NCBI GenBank assembly: GCA_039707655.1
Contig: CM077666.1
Span: 285,747,166 to 285,811,165 of the forward strand
DNA: 64,000 bases
Source of the DNA: Elymus sibiricus
Taxonomy: Eukaryota; Streptophyta; Magnoliopsida; Poales; Poaceae
Reading direction: 5' to 3'
How positions within the stretch are numbered: position 1 is the first letter of the stretch; every line of letters begins with the position of its first letter. The translations under genes and the position numbers were made by a program. Positions 1-10,580 of the stretch are shown one piece after another. A model generated the notes under the pieces. The model saw only the letters and a list, made by a program, of their open reading frames with translations. It was not told the origin of the DNA and made no database searches.

Positions 1-333
1 CATCAGGTGCACACGTAGCTCCTCAGTGATCTTGTGGAGCATATGTGGACCCACAGTGGAAACCAATGAGTTGTTTTTGATTTGTGCACTTCAAATAAAT
101 TTTATGTAAACACTATTTATGTTCGGTACCAAAACATTTGTTATTTACGTGCGACAACGTCCTGTATGATCGACGTGCATGGATTTGCATGGATTTGAGA
201 GACCGGATTTGAGATATGTGGATGTGCAGGGCAACATATGAGGGGCCGAAGGGCACTGTCCGCGGGCGCGCCCGGACGCGTCCGCGGGCGTATAGGGGGC
301 CGGATTTGCCAAGTCCGGCTGTAGATGCTCTAA
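1..333. mobile_element. Right part of a GC-rich MITE-like DNA transposon
   Basis: No coding region is visible. The last ~100 bases are CpG-rich and end in a block reading, on the minus strand, AGAGCATCTACAGCCGGA. A similar block (AGAGCATCAACAGCCGGA) opens the element at 2252 in the opposite orientation, so these look like ends of two copies of one family. The other end lies outside the window. The family is not identified. Confidence 0.4.
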
Positions 334-703
334 GATCTCATATTTAGATGAGACCGTAGATCAACCTCAAAAAATTATATTTAGATATTTTTTAAAATTA
401 TGAAATTATTTGACAACATTCATATAGGGTATGTCTACAACCCCAAAAAATCAGCTCAAAACTCGATATACATTTAGAGATTCAAAAAGACAAATTCGGA
501 TGTGAATAGTAGCAGCTTTGGTGAATAGTATTTTGACACTCTTCACATCCGATCTTTTTTCTATTAATGTAAGTTGAATTAGGAGCTGAAACTTTTTGAA
601 GTTGCACATCAAACATTGATGTGTGTCTACAAACAATTTGAGAATGTTTGAACGTGTAATTTTTTTAAACGATCTCATAGATCTCACCTAATGTGAGATC
701 TCA
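332..703. mobile_element. MITE with long imperfect terminal inverted repeats
   Basis: The left end (AGATCTCATATTTAGATGAG) and the reverse complement of the right end (GAGATCTCACATTAGGTGAG) resemble each other over about 45 bases, with A-rich DNA following in both arms. The interior is AT-rich with no credible gene. Size (~370 bp) and structure fit a non-autonomous DNA transposon. No clear target duplication is seen, so superfamily is unassigned. Confidence 0.5.
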
Positions 704-705
704 CA

Positions 706-1047
706 CAAGTCTCCCCCTGGATAGGTTGCAAGAAAAGCTTCAGGCTCAGATGAGATGTATTTTGGTTTGACTTGAGATTGACTCAAAAAAAATTAGAGCA
801 TGAACATTTTATGTAGGTCGCTTGAGAAACGAGCTGATCTTGAGCCAATATTGGCTCACTCGATTTTAGCTCTATAGCTCGATATCATATAATTATGTTA
901 ATAATCTTCATAGAAGTTAAACAGAAACGTGATAACTTACTATCATATGTGTCGTGTATGATTTTTCTCCATTTTACCTACTTTCAAACATGAATTTTAA
1001 TTAAGTGCAGAGAAAATTTAGCATATGGTACGTGGTTAGCCATGCAT
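706..1047. other. AT-rich spacer, no gene seen
   Basis: AT-rich DNA without a credible reading frame, repeat array or RNA gene. It separates two MITEs. Confidence 0.5.
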
Positions 1048-1049
1048 TA

Positions 1050-1169
1050 TCTTCGTCCCAAATTAGTTGTCTTAGATTTGTCTAGATACAGATGTATCTA
1101 ACACTAAAACGTGTCTAGATACATCGGTATCTAGACAAATCTGAGTCAACTAATTTGGGACGGAGGGAG
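1050..1169. mobile_element. Stowaway-type MITE
   Basis: About 120 bp flanked by TA (1048-1049 and 1170-1171). The right end carries the grass Stowaway terminus (GGGACGGAGGGAG). The left end has its slightly eroded counterpart (CTTCGTCCC). The arms are complementary over CCCAAATTAGTTG and CAACTAATTTGGG, and over TTTGTCTAGATAC and GTATCTAGACAAA, so the whole unit folds as a hairpin. Stowaways are non-autonomous Tc1/Mariner derivatives. Confidence 0.85.
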
Positions 1170-1239
1170 TATTAAATATCCTGTTATTTTGACCAAAGTT
1201 TTAGAGCAGCCACACCTTTGTTTTTTTCTCTTGCTAGTT

Positions 1240-1311
1240 CATCCATGATCTCTTGCTAGACACTATCTGTATCTAGAGAAATCTAATATAAATAATTCGG
1301 GACGGAGTGAG
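1240..1311. mobile_element. Degraded Stowaway MITE remnant
   Basis: The right end retains a Stowaway-like terminus (CGGGACGGAGTGAG) followed by TA. The preceding bases (CTAGACACTATCTGTATCTAGAG) resemble the arm of the neighbouring Stowaway. The left terminus is missing or unrecognisable. Confidence 0.5.
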
Positions 1312-1313
1312 TA

Positions 1314-1637
1314 CTAGTCTTCAGTTGAGAGAGAATAAGTCAAATTTATTTTATAGTAATTTCTTTGGTTGTGTTGTGGTCTATCTTGTTTGAAAAAAAT
1401 GTCTTAGATTATTAAAAAAAATCATCTTATTTAGTTCGAATGAGATCGACTCGAGGTCATTATAAGCTGAAAACGAGTCACTTTTTACAGCTCCACCTTG
1501 AGTTTCGCTCAGTTCTAAATCGCTCAAATTTTAGTATAAACTGAGTTGACTCTAGTCCAACTTGCTCGGACTCGACTGGTTTGCAACCCTAGGTGGATAC
1601 TGTATAGAACAAACGGCCAATGATTGATGCAATCAGG
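1314..1637. other. AT-rich spacer, no gene seen
   Basis: No coding region, RNA gene or clear repeat. It contains scattered CTCGA/ACTCG words but no recognisable element ends. Confidence 0.4.
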
Positions 1638-1647
1638 TACTCCAAAA

Positions 1648-1944
1648 ATGACCAAAGATCGATGGCGCCTCACCATCTTTGCAAGCTCTCGTGCGAAAAA
1701 TTAAGGTGGAAGGAAGAACATGGAAACGAGCAAAGATTATCAAGGGAGAGGTAGAAGCCTTTTTTTCAGGCTTTATCAATGTGGGCTAGTTTGAGGAGTT
1801 AGATTATCTTAGGCGATGTAGTTGGAGTTGGTGTTGCATGTTTCATATAAGGTGTAATATGTACTCGCTAACGTGGAGGGGTTCTCTACCCCATCCTCTT
1901 CTTTAATATATAGTGTGCACACTTATGCGTATTCGAGAAAAAGA
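1648..1944 (+). mobile_element. 5'-truncated LINE fragment
   Basis: The segment ends in TATGCGTATTCGAGAAAAAG, similar to the 3' tail of the LINE fragment at 23147-23244 (TTTGCGTATTCGTGAAAA). It is flanked by matching TACTCCAAAA at 1638-1647 and 1945-1954. A direct repeat plus an A-rich tail is the signature of target-primed reverse transcription. It is too short to retain a coding domain. Confidence 0.6.
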
Positions 1945-2251
1945 TACTCCAAAATTGGGATGCTCCAGGCTACGCCACTTTAGCTATTTCTATATCTTTT
2001 TATTTCTTTGCGGAAGAGGAATTATAATGCTCAACTGAACGAGTTAAAGTGTGCCCTTAAGCCACTGGACGCTTACATGAGTTCAATTCACAACTCAGTC
2101 AATCAAAACTTACAGATCATGATCTCAAAATAGAAAATTTCTGTCTCACAAGACTATCGAACCTAGGAAAATAGATTATTAGAAAAGGTTCTTTCATAGG
2201 CATATACCCTCCCCCAAAAGGCTACTTAACATAAGTAGTTTATTCTGGCAG

Positions 2252-2360
2252 AGCATCAACAGCCGGATCTAGCAAATCCGGCGTCTGCGGACATGTCTGG
2301 ACACGTTTACGGACAGTGATCGATCACCTCTCAAATGTTTGCGTCCACAATCGTATGCCT
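2252..2360 (+). mobile_element. Left end of a DNA transposon, interrupted at 2360
   Basis: Begins AGAGCATCAACAGCCGGA and is cut by the three-LTR element, whose outer TSD TGCCT occupies 2356-2360 and 22653-22657. The same host sequence therefore should resume at 22658. Its far end is not recognised. Confidence 0.45.
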
Positions 2361-4628
2361 TGATAACCCACAAGTATAGGGGATCAGTTGTAGCCTTTCT
2401 CGATAAATAAGAGTGTCGAACACAACGAGGAGCTAAAGGTAGAATCAATATTCCCTTCAAGTTCTATCGACCACCGATACAACTCTACGCACACTTAATG
2501 TTCGCTTTACGTAGAACAAGAATGAACTACTTGTAGGTGTAATAGGATAAGTTTGCAAGGATAGAACTAGAAGTACTTTAGCAAGAATAAACTAGGAGTA
2601 ATTTGCAAGATAATAAAAGTTAGTTGTTTAGTAGAAAGCTTTTGTAACACAAGAAAATGATTTGTCCCTAGGCAATCGATAACTAGACCGGTAATCATTA
2701 TTGCAATTTATATGAGGGAGAGGCATGAGCTAACATACTTTTCGTACTTGGATCATATGCACTTATGATTGGAACTCTAGCAAGCATCCGCAACTACCAA
2801 AGATCATTAAGGTAAAACCCAACCATAGCATTAAGTAAAAAGTTCCCTTTACTCCCATACGCAACAACCCCCTTACTCGGGTGTAAGCTTCTGTCACTCT
2901 AGCCACCCACTATAAGCGAATCATGAACGTATTGCAAACCCTGCAGCGATAATCCCACCCGCTTGCGCGACACGGAGGGCACCATAAGACAACACCAAAA
3001 TAAAACATACAACTCAAACCAATCACGATCATCAATCAACCCATAGGACAAAACGAATCTACTCAAACATCATAGGATGGCAATAGGGCTAGAAAAAAGC
3101 TCGAAGCTCGCGAGCTAATCGAGTAGCTCGTGACTCGACTCGAATTGACTCGAACTCGAAGAATAACGAGTCGAGCCAAGCTTTAGTTTAAGATCGTTTA
3201 TAGATCGAGTTAAACGAGCCGATCTCATGTGTACTCATGTAACTCGTTAGGCTCGGTACAAAAGATCATCCAAGCACCCCGCGTCCCAGGCGCACAAGTT
3301 GTAGCTATTAATTATCAAAATCTGATCTGGTTTGGCATTGCAATTTGCATAGGTACTCAAAATACATGTATATGAAATGCTGGACATGTGGCAGTGGAAG
3401 ACCTTTTGGTAGATGCTAGCAACATATGATGGATGGATGATGGATCATCAGCAATTCAACATTGATGTCACAGCTAGTACAACTTATGCTTAATTTTCCA
3501 TCTCTCTATGAATTGTGGTCTGTGCACTTTAATGTAATGTGAACCTTGAAATATTATGCTGCATGAATTTTGGACTGTTAAGCTACCTACAAAGTGATAG
3601 TGGACTTCTATGTGGAGTTTTTGCTTTTTGTACTTTTTGTTTGCATAATTCTGATTATTGCGGTCATGTGATTGTGGATTACTGACTTGTTGTCGTGACA
3701 AGGAAATTACAATTGTTTGGTCATGTATATGTTACTAACATGCTGATTATTGTGGACTTGTGGTCATGTACAATTGTTTGTGGTCAATGGTCTTGTACAT
3801 GGCACTGACTTGTGGACGGTACTGACAATTGTAAGTTAAGCTCGTACATGCTTACAATTGTTTGTGAACATTGTACATGCATGTTTAATATGTACATTTT
3901 ACATTCCCAAGTAATCATTTTTATCATATTCGTAAGGTTTTATGTTCATATCTTTAACGAGCTTACCAAGCTAAACGAGCCAGCTCGCGAGCTATACGAG
4001 TCGAGCCAATCTTAGATTTGAGCTCGTTATAGTAACAAGTCGAGTCGGGCTTGCTCGCTAAAGAAACGAGCTTTAGCGAGTCGAGCCAAGCTGGCTCGAC
4101 TCGGCTCGAATTCCAGCCCTAGATGGCAACACATCATTGGATAATAATATGTAGCATTAAACACCATGTTTAAGTAGAGATTACAGCGGGGAGAAGAGGT
4201 GTTACACCGCTGCATAGAGGGGGAGAGAGTTGGTGTTGATGGCGGTGAAGTTGTTGGTGTAGATCGCCGTCACGATGGTTCCCCCGACGGTGTTCCGGCG
4301 CCACCGGGAGAGAGGGGGAGAGAGCCCCCCCCCCCCCTCCTTCTTCTTCTTCCTTGGCCTCCCCCCTAGATGGGAGGAGAGTTTACCCTCTGGTCCATGG
4401 CCACCATGGCTCCCGGAGGGGAGGAGCCCCTCCGAGATTGGATCTCTCTCTCTCTGTTCTCTTCTGTTTCGCGCTCCTGTTTTCTGGCCGAAAACCGTTT
4501 CTTATATTCCTGGAGATCCGTAACTCCGATTGGGATGAAATTTTGAGGGGATTTTCTTCCGGATATTATCTTTCTTGCGGTGGAAGAAGGGCCCCAACCG
4601 CCTTACAGGGGCGCCACAAGCCTGCCAT
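2361..4628 (-). mobile_element. Element E, LTR3 (5'-truncated, carries a MITE)
   Basis: Matches LTR1 and LTR2 from the GGGTTATCA end (2361 on the plus strand) through the GC-rich block ending near 4628, where it jumps into internal sequence. The U3 start (TGATACGTCTCC...) is missing. A hAT-like MITE at 3084-4121 interrupts it. It is visibly more diverged from LTR1 than LTR2 is, for example a longer C-run near 4330. Confidence 0.85.
3084..4121. mobile_element. Non-autonomous hAT-type transposon (1,038 bp)
   Basis: The perfect 8-bp TSD GATGGCAA (3076-3083 and 4122-4129) matches the hAT superfamily. The uninterrupted site can be read in LTR2 near 5941 and LTR1 near 21848. Termini are TAGGGCTAGAA on the left and the reverse complement of TAGGGCTGGAA on the right. 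Both subterminal regions are packed with CTCGA/ACTCG words over ~150 bp. No transposase is present. Confidence 0.9.
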
Positions 4629-5221
4629 TATCCTTAAAAGCAACAAATTCTTAAAAGATAGAAAACAAATTCTTCAGTTTGTTCAATATCATAGTAACTA
4701 TAAACACCTTTGGCATAAGAAGATAAGATTCCATTATCCTTAAACTCACATTGGTATTGAAGGTGTTTTTTAGGGTTTTCAGAACAACAAGTAAAATCAT
4801 ATATTTCGCATAAATTCCAAGCATAGCATTCCAAACAATTAATTTGATACCTTAAAAGTTTCCCTTTTTTAGACAAGCGGTGTCGCACAAAACAAGCATG
4901 CTCATCTAATGATTTTCCCTCAACTAAGCTAGTTGGGTTTTCAGCACGAGCACAAAGGGATCGAAGATGATCCAAGTAGAAAGCTTCAGCAGTATGAAAG
5001 ATTTTTGGGTGGTTCTTTAACCATTGGTTTAGCAAGTACAACTATTTTTTTGGTATTTTACGTTTCCTACCCATAACTAAAGATAGAAAACAAGAGCACA
5101 AAATAAAAAACTACCTAGTGGAACATAAAATAAAAACTACTTAGTGATAAAGCAAACAAGCACACACGAGAATAGCAACCCCACGCTATTGCTCCCCGGC
5201 AACGGCGCCAGAAAAAGGTCT
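4629..5221 (-). pseudogene. Element E, second internal remnant with gag-like N-terminal frame
   Basis: Homologous to 20539-21129 of the first internal region. It holds the PBS and the first ~130 codons of the same frame (4634-5041, products containing LRSLCARAENP and CCSENPKK). This copy keeps the frame open where the 20.7-kb copy has lost one T in a homopolymer. It is cut off at 4628/4629 by a deletion that fuses it to LTR3. The product is of unknown function and is called gag-like only from its position after the PBS. Confidence 0.6.
5193..5210 (-). other. Primer-binding site (tRNA-Asp type)
   Basis: Minus-strand TGGCGCCGTTGCCGGGGA, complementary to the 3' end of plant tRNA-Asp, lies 11 bases from the LTR2 end. 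Its presence next to the middle LTR shows that LTR2 also served as a 5' LTR. Confidence 0.8.
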
Positions 5222-6746
5222 TGATAACCCACAAGTATAGGGGATCAGTTATAGCCTTTCTCGATAAATAAGAGTGTCGAACCCAACGAGGAGCTAAAGG
5301 TAGAATCAATATTCCCTTCAAGTTCTATCAACCACCGATACAACTCTACGCACACTTAACGTTCGCTTTACCTAGAACAAGAATGAACCTACTTATAGGT
5401 GTTATAGGATAAGTTTGCAAGGATAGAACTAGAAGTACTTTAGCAAGAATAAAACTAGGAGTAATTTGCAAGATAATAAAAGTTAGTTGTTTAGTAGAAA
5501 GCTTTTGTAACACAAGAAAAGGATTTGTCCCTAGGCAATCGATAACTAGACCGGTAATCATTATTGCAATTTTATATAAGGGAGAGGCATGAGCTAACAT
5601 ACTTTTCGTACTTGGATCATATGCACTTATGATTGGAACTCTAGCAAGCATCTGCAACTACCAAAGATCATTAAGGTAAAACCCAACCATAGCATTAAGT
5701 AAAAAAGCCCCCTTTACTCCCATACGCAACAACCCCCTTACTCGGGTGTAAGCTTCTGTCACTCCAGCCACCCACTATAAGCGAATCATGAACGTATTGC
5801 AAACCCTACAGTGGTAATCCCACACGCTTGCATGACACGGAGGGCACCATAGGACAGCACCAAAATAAAACATACAACTCAAACCAATCACGATCATCAA
5901 TCAACCCATAGGACAAAACGAATCTACTCAAACATCATAGGATGGCAACGCATCATTGGATAACAATATGTAGCATTAAGCACCATATTTATGTAGAGAT
6001 TGCAGCGGGGAGAAGAGGTGTTACACTGCTGCATAGAGGGGGAGAGAGTTGGTGTTGACGGCGGTGAAGTTGTTGGTGTAGATCACCGTCACGATGGTTC
6101 CCCCGGCGACGTTCCGGCGCCACCGGGAGAGAGGGGGAGAGAGCCCCCCTCCTTCTTCTTCTTCCTTGGCCTCCCCCCTAGATGGGAGGAGATTTTCCCC
6201 TCTGGTCCATGGCCGCCATGGCTCCCGGAGGGGAGGAGCCCCTCCAAGATTGGATCTCTCTCTCTGTTCTCTTCTGTTTCGCGCTCCTGTTTTCTGGCCG
6301 AAAACCGTTTCTTATATTCCCGGAGATCCGTAACTCCAATTGGGCTGAAATATTGAGGGGATTTTCTTCCGGATATTATATTTCTCGCAGCGGAAGAAGG
6401 GCCCCAACCGCCTTACAGGGGTGCCACAAGCCTGCCCGGCGCGCCCAGGGTAGGGGGCGCGCCCCTCGAGCTTGTGGGCCCCTCGAGCATCGTCTCGCGT
6501 TGATTCTTTTTCCCAAAAATCACATATATTCCAAAATAAATCTCCGTAAATTTTTATCGCGTTTGGACTTGGTTTGATATGGATTTTCTGCAAAACAAAA
6601 AACATGCAACAAACATGAACTGGCACTGGGCACTGGATCAATATGTTAGTCCCAAAAATAATATAAAATGTTGCCAAAAGTATACGAAAGTTGTAGAATA
6701 TTGGCATGAAACATTAAAAAATTATAGATACAATGGAGACGTATCA
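5222..6746 (-). mobile_element. Element E, LTR2 (middle LTR, 1,525 bp)
   Basis: Begins TGATACGTCTCC at 6746 and ends GGGTTATCA at 5222, both on the minus strand. A purine tract (AAGCTTGGGGATGC) lies upstream and a PBS downstream, so it is at once a 3' LTR and a 5' LTR. It is nearly identical by eye to LTR1. Confidence 0.9.
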
Positions 6747-7773
6747 GCATCCCCAAGCTTAATTCCTGCTCGTCCTCGAGTAGGTAAATGAGAAAAAGAT
6801 AATTTTTGATGTGGAATGCTACCTAGCATAATCTTGATCATGTAATCTAATCATGGCATGAATATTAAGACATGAGTGATTCAAAGCAATAGTCTATAAT
6901 TTGATATAAAGACATCAATACTCAGGCATACCAACAAACAATCATGCCTTTCAGAATAAAAATGCTAAAAAAACGCTATCCCTACAAAATCATATAGCCT
7001 TGTCATGCTCCATATTCTTAACACAAAATATAAATCATGTACAACCCCGATGTTAGCCGAGCAATTGGTTCATACTTTTTAATGCGCTTCAGCTTTTTCA
7101 ACCCCCACGCAATACATGAGCGTGAGCCATGGACATAGCACTATAGGTGGAATAGAATGCGGTGGTAGGGATCAATAAGGAGAAATCAAAAAGGGAGAAA
7201 GTCTCGCATCAACTAGGCGGATCAACGGGCTATGGAGATGCCCATCAATCGATATCAATGCGAGGAGTAGGGATTGTCATGCAATGGATGCACTAAGAGC
7301 TATAAGTGTATGAAAGCTCAAACTGAAAACTAAGTGGGTGTGCATCCAACTTGCTTGCTCATGAAGACCTCGGGCATTTGAGGAAGCCCATCATCGGAAT
7401 ATACAAGCCAAGTTCTATAATGAAAAATTCCCACTAGTATATGAAAGTGACAACATAGGAGACTCTCTAAATGAAAAACATGGTGCTACTCTGAAGCACA
7501 AGTGTGGTAAAAGGATAGTAACATTGCCCCTTCTCTCTTTTTCTCTCATTTTTTTCTTTTCATTTTTTTCTCGTTTTTTTCTTTTTTTTGATGGGCTCTT
7601 TTTGGCCTCTTTTTTTATTTCCTCACTGGGACAATGCTCTAATAATGATGATCATCACACTTTTATTTACTTACAACTCGATACTAGAACAATATGACTC
7701 TATATGAATGCCTCTGGCAGTGTACCAGGATGTGCAATGATCTAGCGTAGCAAAAATATCAAAAAATGTACAA
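6747..7773 (-). mobile_element. Element E, 3' internal non-coding segment with polypurine tract
   Basis: Continues the internal region after the nested element F. The purine tract AAGCTTGGGGATGC abuts LTR2. The segment includes a long T/C-rich stretch (7545-7615) and sequence homologous to 44260-44550 of element B (for example CCTCTGGCAGTGTACCAGGA near 7711). No gene is visible. Confidence 0.75.
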
Positions 7774-10338
7774 TGATGTAGGGTGGAACCCTAATTGACG
7801 ATCTTTCACGAATTGGAGGGTGTTCCTACGAAGAACACGAAGAACACGGGGAAATCACAAGAGAAACACTCAACAACAAGTCCAATCACACATCCACTAG
7901 ACTCAAATCCACACAAGATCCACAAAGATACATGAACAACAAAGGGAAAGATACAAGGTAGAGTTCATCCCAAATCCAAGAGGAGATGAGGTCTGATATG
8001 TCTCCAACGTATCTATAATTTTTTATTGTTCCATGCTGTTATATTATCAATCTTGGATGTTTTTATATGCATTTACAGCAATTATATATCATTTTTCGGG
8101 ACTAACCTATTAATTTAGTGCCCAGTGCCAGTTGTTGTTTTCTGCCTATTTTTTGTTTTACAGAATATCAATACCAAACAAAGTCCAAATGCCACGAAAC
8201 TTTTTGGAGATTTTTTTCTGGACAATACCAACACTAGAAGCTTCGGGAGAAGACCAGACGCCAGAGGAGGTGGCCACGAGCCACCAGGGCGCGTCTGGGG
8301 GGCAGGCGCGCCCTGGTGCCTCGTGGGCCCACCCCAGCTCCGTTTGACCTAATTCCACCACTATAAATTCCCAAAAAATCAGAAACCCTCAGGGGAGTCC
8401 ATGAAATACTTTTTTCGCCGCCGTAAGTTTCTGTTCTCGAGAGATCCCATCTGGAGGCCTTTTCCGGTACTCCGTCGGAGGGGGAATCGATCACAGAGGG
8501 GCTCTACATCAACCTTGTTGCCCTTCCGATGATGCGTGAGTAGTTTACCACAGACCTTCGGGTCCATAGTTAGTAGCTAGATGGCTTCTTCTCTCTTTTT
8601 GATCTTCAATACAATGTTCTCCTCGATGTTCTTGGAGTTCTATCCGATGTAATCACTTTTTGTGGTGTGTTTGTTGGGATCCGATGAATTGTGAATTTAT
8701 GATCAGATCATCCATGAATATTATTTGAGTCTTCTCTGATCTCTTTTATGCATGATTATTATAGCTTCATATTTCTTCTCCGATCTATTGATTTGGTTTG
8801 GCCAACTAGATTGATTTATCTTGCCATGGGAAGAGGTGCTTTGTAATGGGTTCGATCTTGCGGTGCTCAATCCCAGTGACAGAAAGGGACATGACACGTA
8901 TGTATCGTTGCTATTAAGGGTAAAAAGATGGGGTTTATTCATACGTGATTTTATCTTGTCTACATCATGTCATCGTTCTTAAGGCGTTACTCCGTTCTTT
9001 TATGGACTTAATACACTAGATGCATGCTGGATAGCGGTCGATGTGTAGAGTAATAGTAGTAGATGCAGGCAGGAGTCGGTCTACTTGTCTCGGACGTGAT
9101 GCCTATATACATGATCATTGCCTTGGATATTGTCATGATTATTTGCTTTTCTATCAATTGCCCAACAGTAATTTGTCTACCCACCGTATGCTATTTTCTT
9201 GAGAGAAGCCTCTAGTGAAAACTATGGCCCCCGAGTCTATCTAAATCATATACTAAAACCCTTAAAATACTTGCTGCACTTTTTCTTTATTTATTTTATT
9301 TTTGTATTTTTGTTTCAATCTATCTATCTATCACATACAATTTAATCTTGCAACTTACCACCGAGGGATTAACAACCCCTTGTTTGCGTTGGGTGCAAGG
9401 ATTTGTTGTTTTGTGTGCAGGTGCTGCTAACAAGGTGTTGCGTGATTCTCCTACTGGATTGATAACCTTGGTTTCATAACTGAGGGAAATACTTATCTCT
9501 ACTGTACTGCATCTCCCTTCCTCTTCAGGGAATTACCAACACAACTCACAAGTAGCAAGGTCTTGATGATCTAGGTAGATCCTTCTCCCTTAGGAGGTCT
9601 TGCATCCACTAGGGATCTTCTCCATAGGAGGTCTTGCACTCCAATGGAGTCTTCTCTCTCTCAAGAGGAATCCCACAAGGGGAGATACATGAGCTAAGCT
9701 CTAATGTCTAGATCTATTCTTAGCTAACCCTAGAATGGAGGAGGGAAAGGTCTATTTATAGTACAAGCCACGAAGGGGTAAGTGGGAGAGAGATACATGG
9801 GTCACTGCGCACAGGCAGGCCGGTTGTACTGGTCTTCCAACCGGTTGTACCGCTGGAAGCTTCTGTACCGGTTCCTGGAGGTGTTCGTGGAAGTAGGGAC
9901 CGGTTGTATCGGTGGGAGGACCAGTTGTACCGGTCAGGCTGCAGCTGTGGGAACAACCGGGGCGGTACCGGTCTTGCGCCGCTTGATTACAGAACGTGGA
10001 CCGGTAGTTGGGCGGTAGTGGACCAGTTGTACCGGTGTTCGAACCGGTTGTACTGGTACTTCTGGGCTGACACAGTCCTCTTCTTCCTTCTCTTCCATGC
10101 TTCCCTCATGGATGGTGTAGTTGTACTCTTGTGCTTAGACTCCTCATCATCCGTGAAGCTCTGACAATACCTATGTATGCACACGAGAGGAGTGTCAAGT
10201 AGTATACCATCCTCTAAGGGGTCAAGTGAACACGTGTAAAGGAGAAGATTCACCTTTATGTATGTGAAGTAGATGTCGCACGTGTCACTTGCCAAACGGA
10301 CTCTTGACATGGTGATGTCAGTAGGATGCTCCGCATCA
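7774..10338 (-). mobile_element. Element F, 3' LTR interrupted by a solo LTR
   Basis: Matches the 5' LTR (16698-17696) in two pieces, 7774-7993 and 9558-10338, around the solo LTR. It contains a cluster of CGGTTGTACCGG-like palindromes at ~9813-10060. Confidence 0.9.
7994..9557 (+). mobile_element. Solo LTR inside the element F LTR (1,564 bp)
   Basis: Runs from TGATATGTCTCC to AAGTAGCA and is flanked by a perfect 5-bp TSD, AGGTC (7989-7993 and 9558-9562). No internal region accompanies it. It is closely similar to the LTRs of element C. A TATA-like CTATAAAT lies at 8361-8368. A single LTR with a TSD indicates LTR-LTR recombination of a full element. Confidence 0.95.
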
Positions 10339-10351
10339 TCCCCTCCCCCTT
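10339..10351 (-). other. Element F polypurine tract
   Basis: Minus-strand AAGGGGGAGGGGA immediately precedes the 3' LTR. It is the expected plus-strand DNA priming site and confirms the orientation. Confidence 0.85.
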
Positions 10352-10580
10352 GGAAAAGATCCGTCCTCGGATCGAAAACCAAATCACCATGGGAAAGAGA
10401 TGTAGCCGTCGTGTAGAAGTGGACGATCACCAAGCGCTCTTCATCTTGAAGCTCGAAATGGGCACTCTCCAATGTCGCACCGTCGTGTGATTCCTTCAAA
10501 AGGAGCAAGGACAACAAACACTTGGAAAAACAAATGTGGTTAGCATTAGTGCAAAACCAAGCATTCAAGTGGTGATTCAC

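Noticed and set aside
4275..4743. Pro/Gly-rich frames around 4.3-4.7 kb and the matching 6.0-6.6 and 21.9-22.6 kb frames
   Set aside because: They lie inside the three LTR copies of element E and arise from a GC-rich LTR segment. They are not conserved as protein.
5222..6746. LTR2 and LTR1 as two independent solo LTRs
   Set aside because: LTR2 has a purine tract on one side and a PBS on the other, and the outermost flanks of the whole array share TGCCT. The composite-element reading explains all three.
10339..10580. Separate small gene after the 858-codon frame
   Set aside because: The frame simply continues past the stop into the purine tract and LTR. The RTDLFQGGGDD text is dictated by the tract. 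No start signal or domain supports a separate gene.
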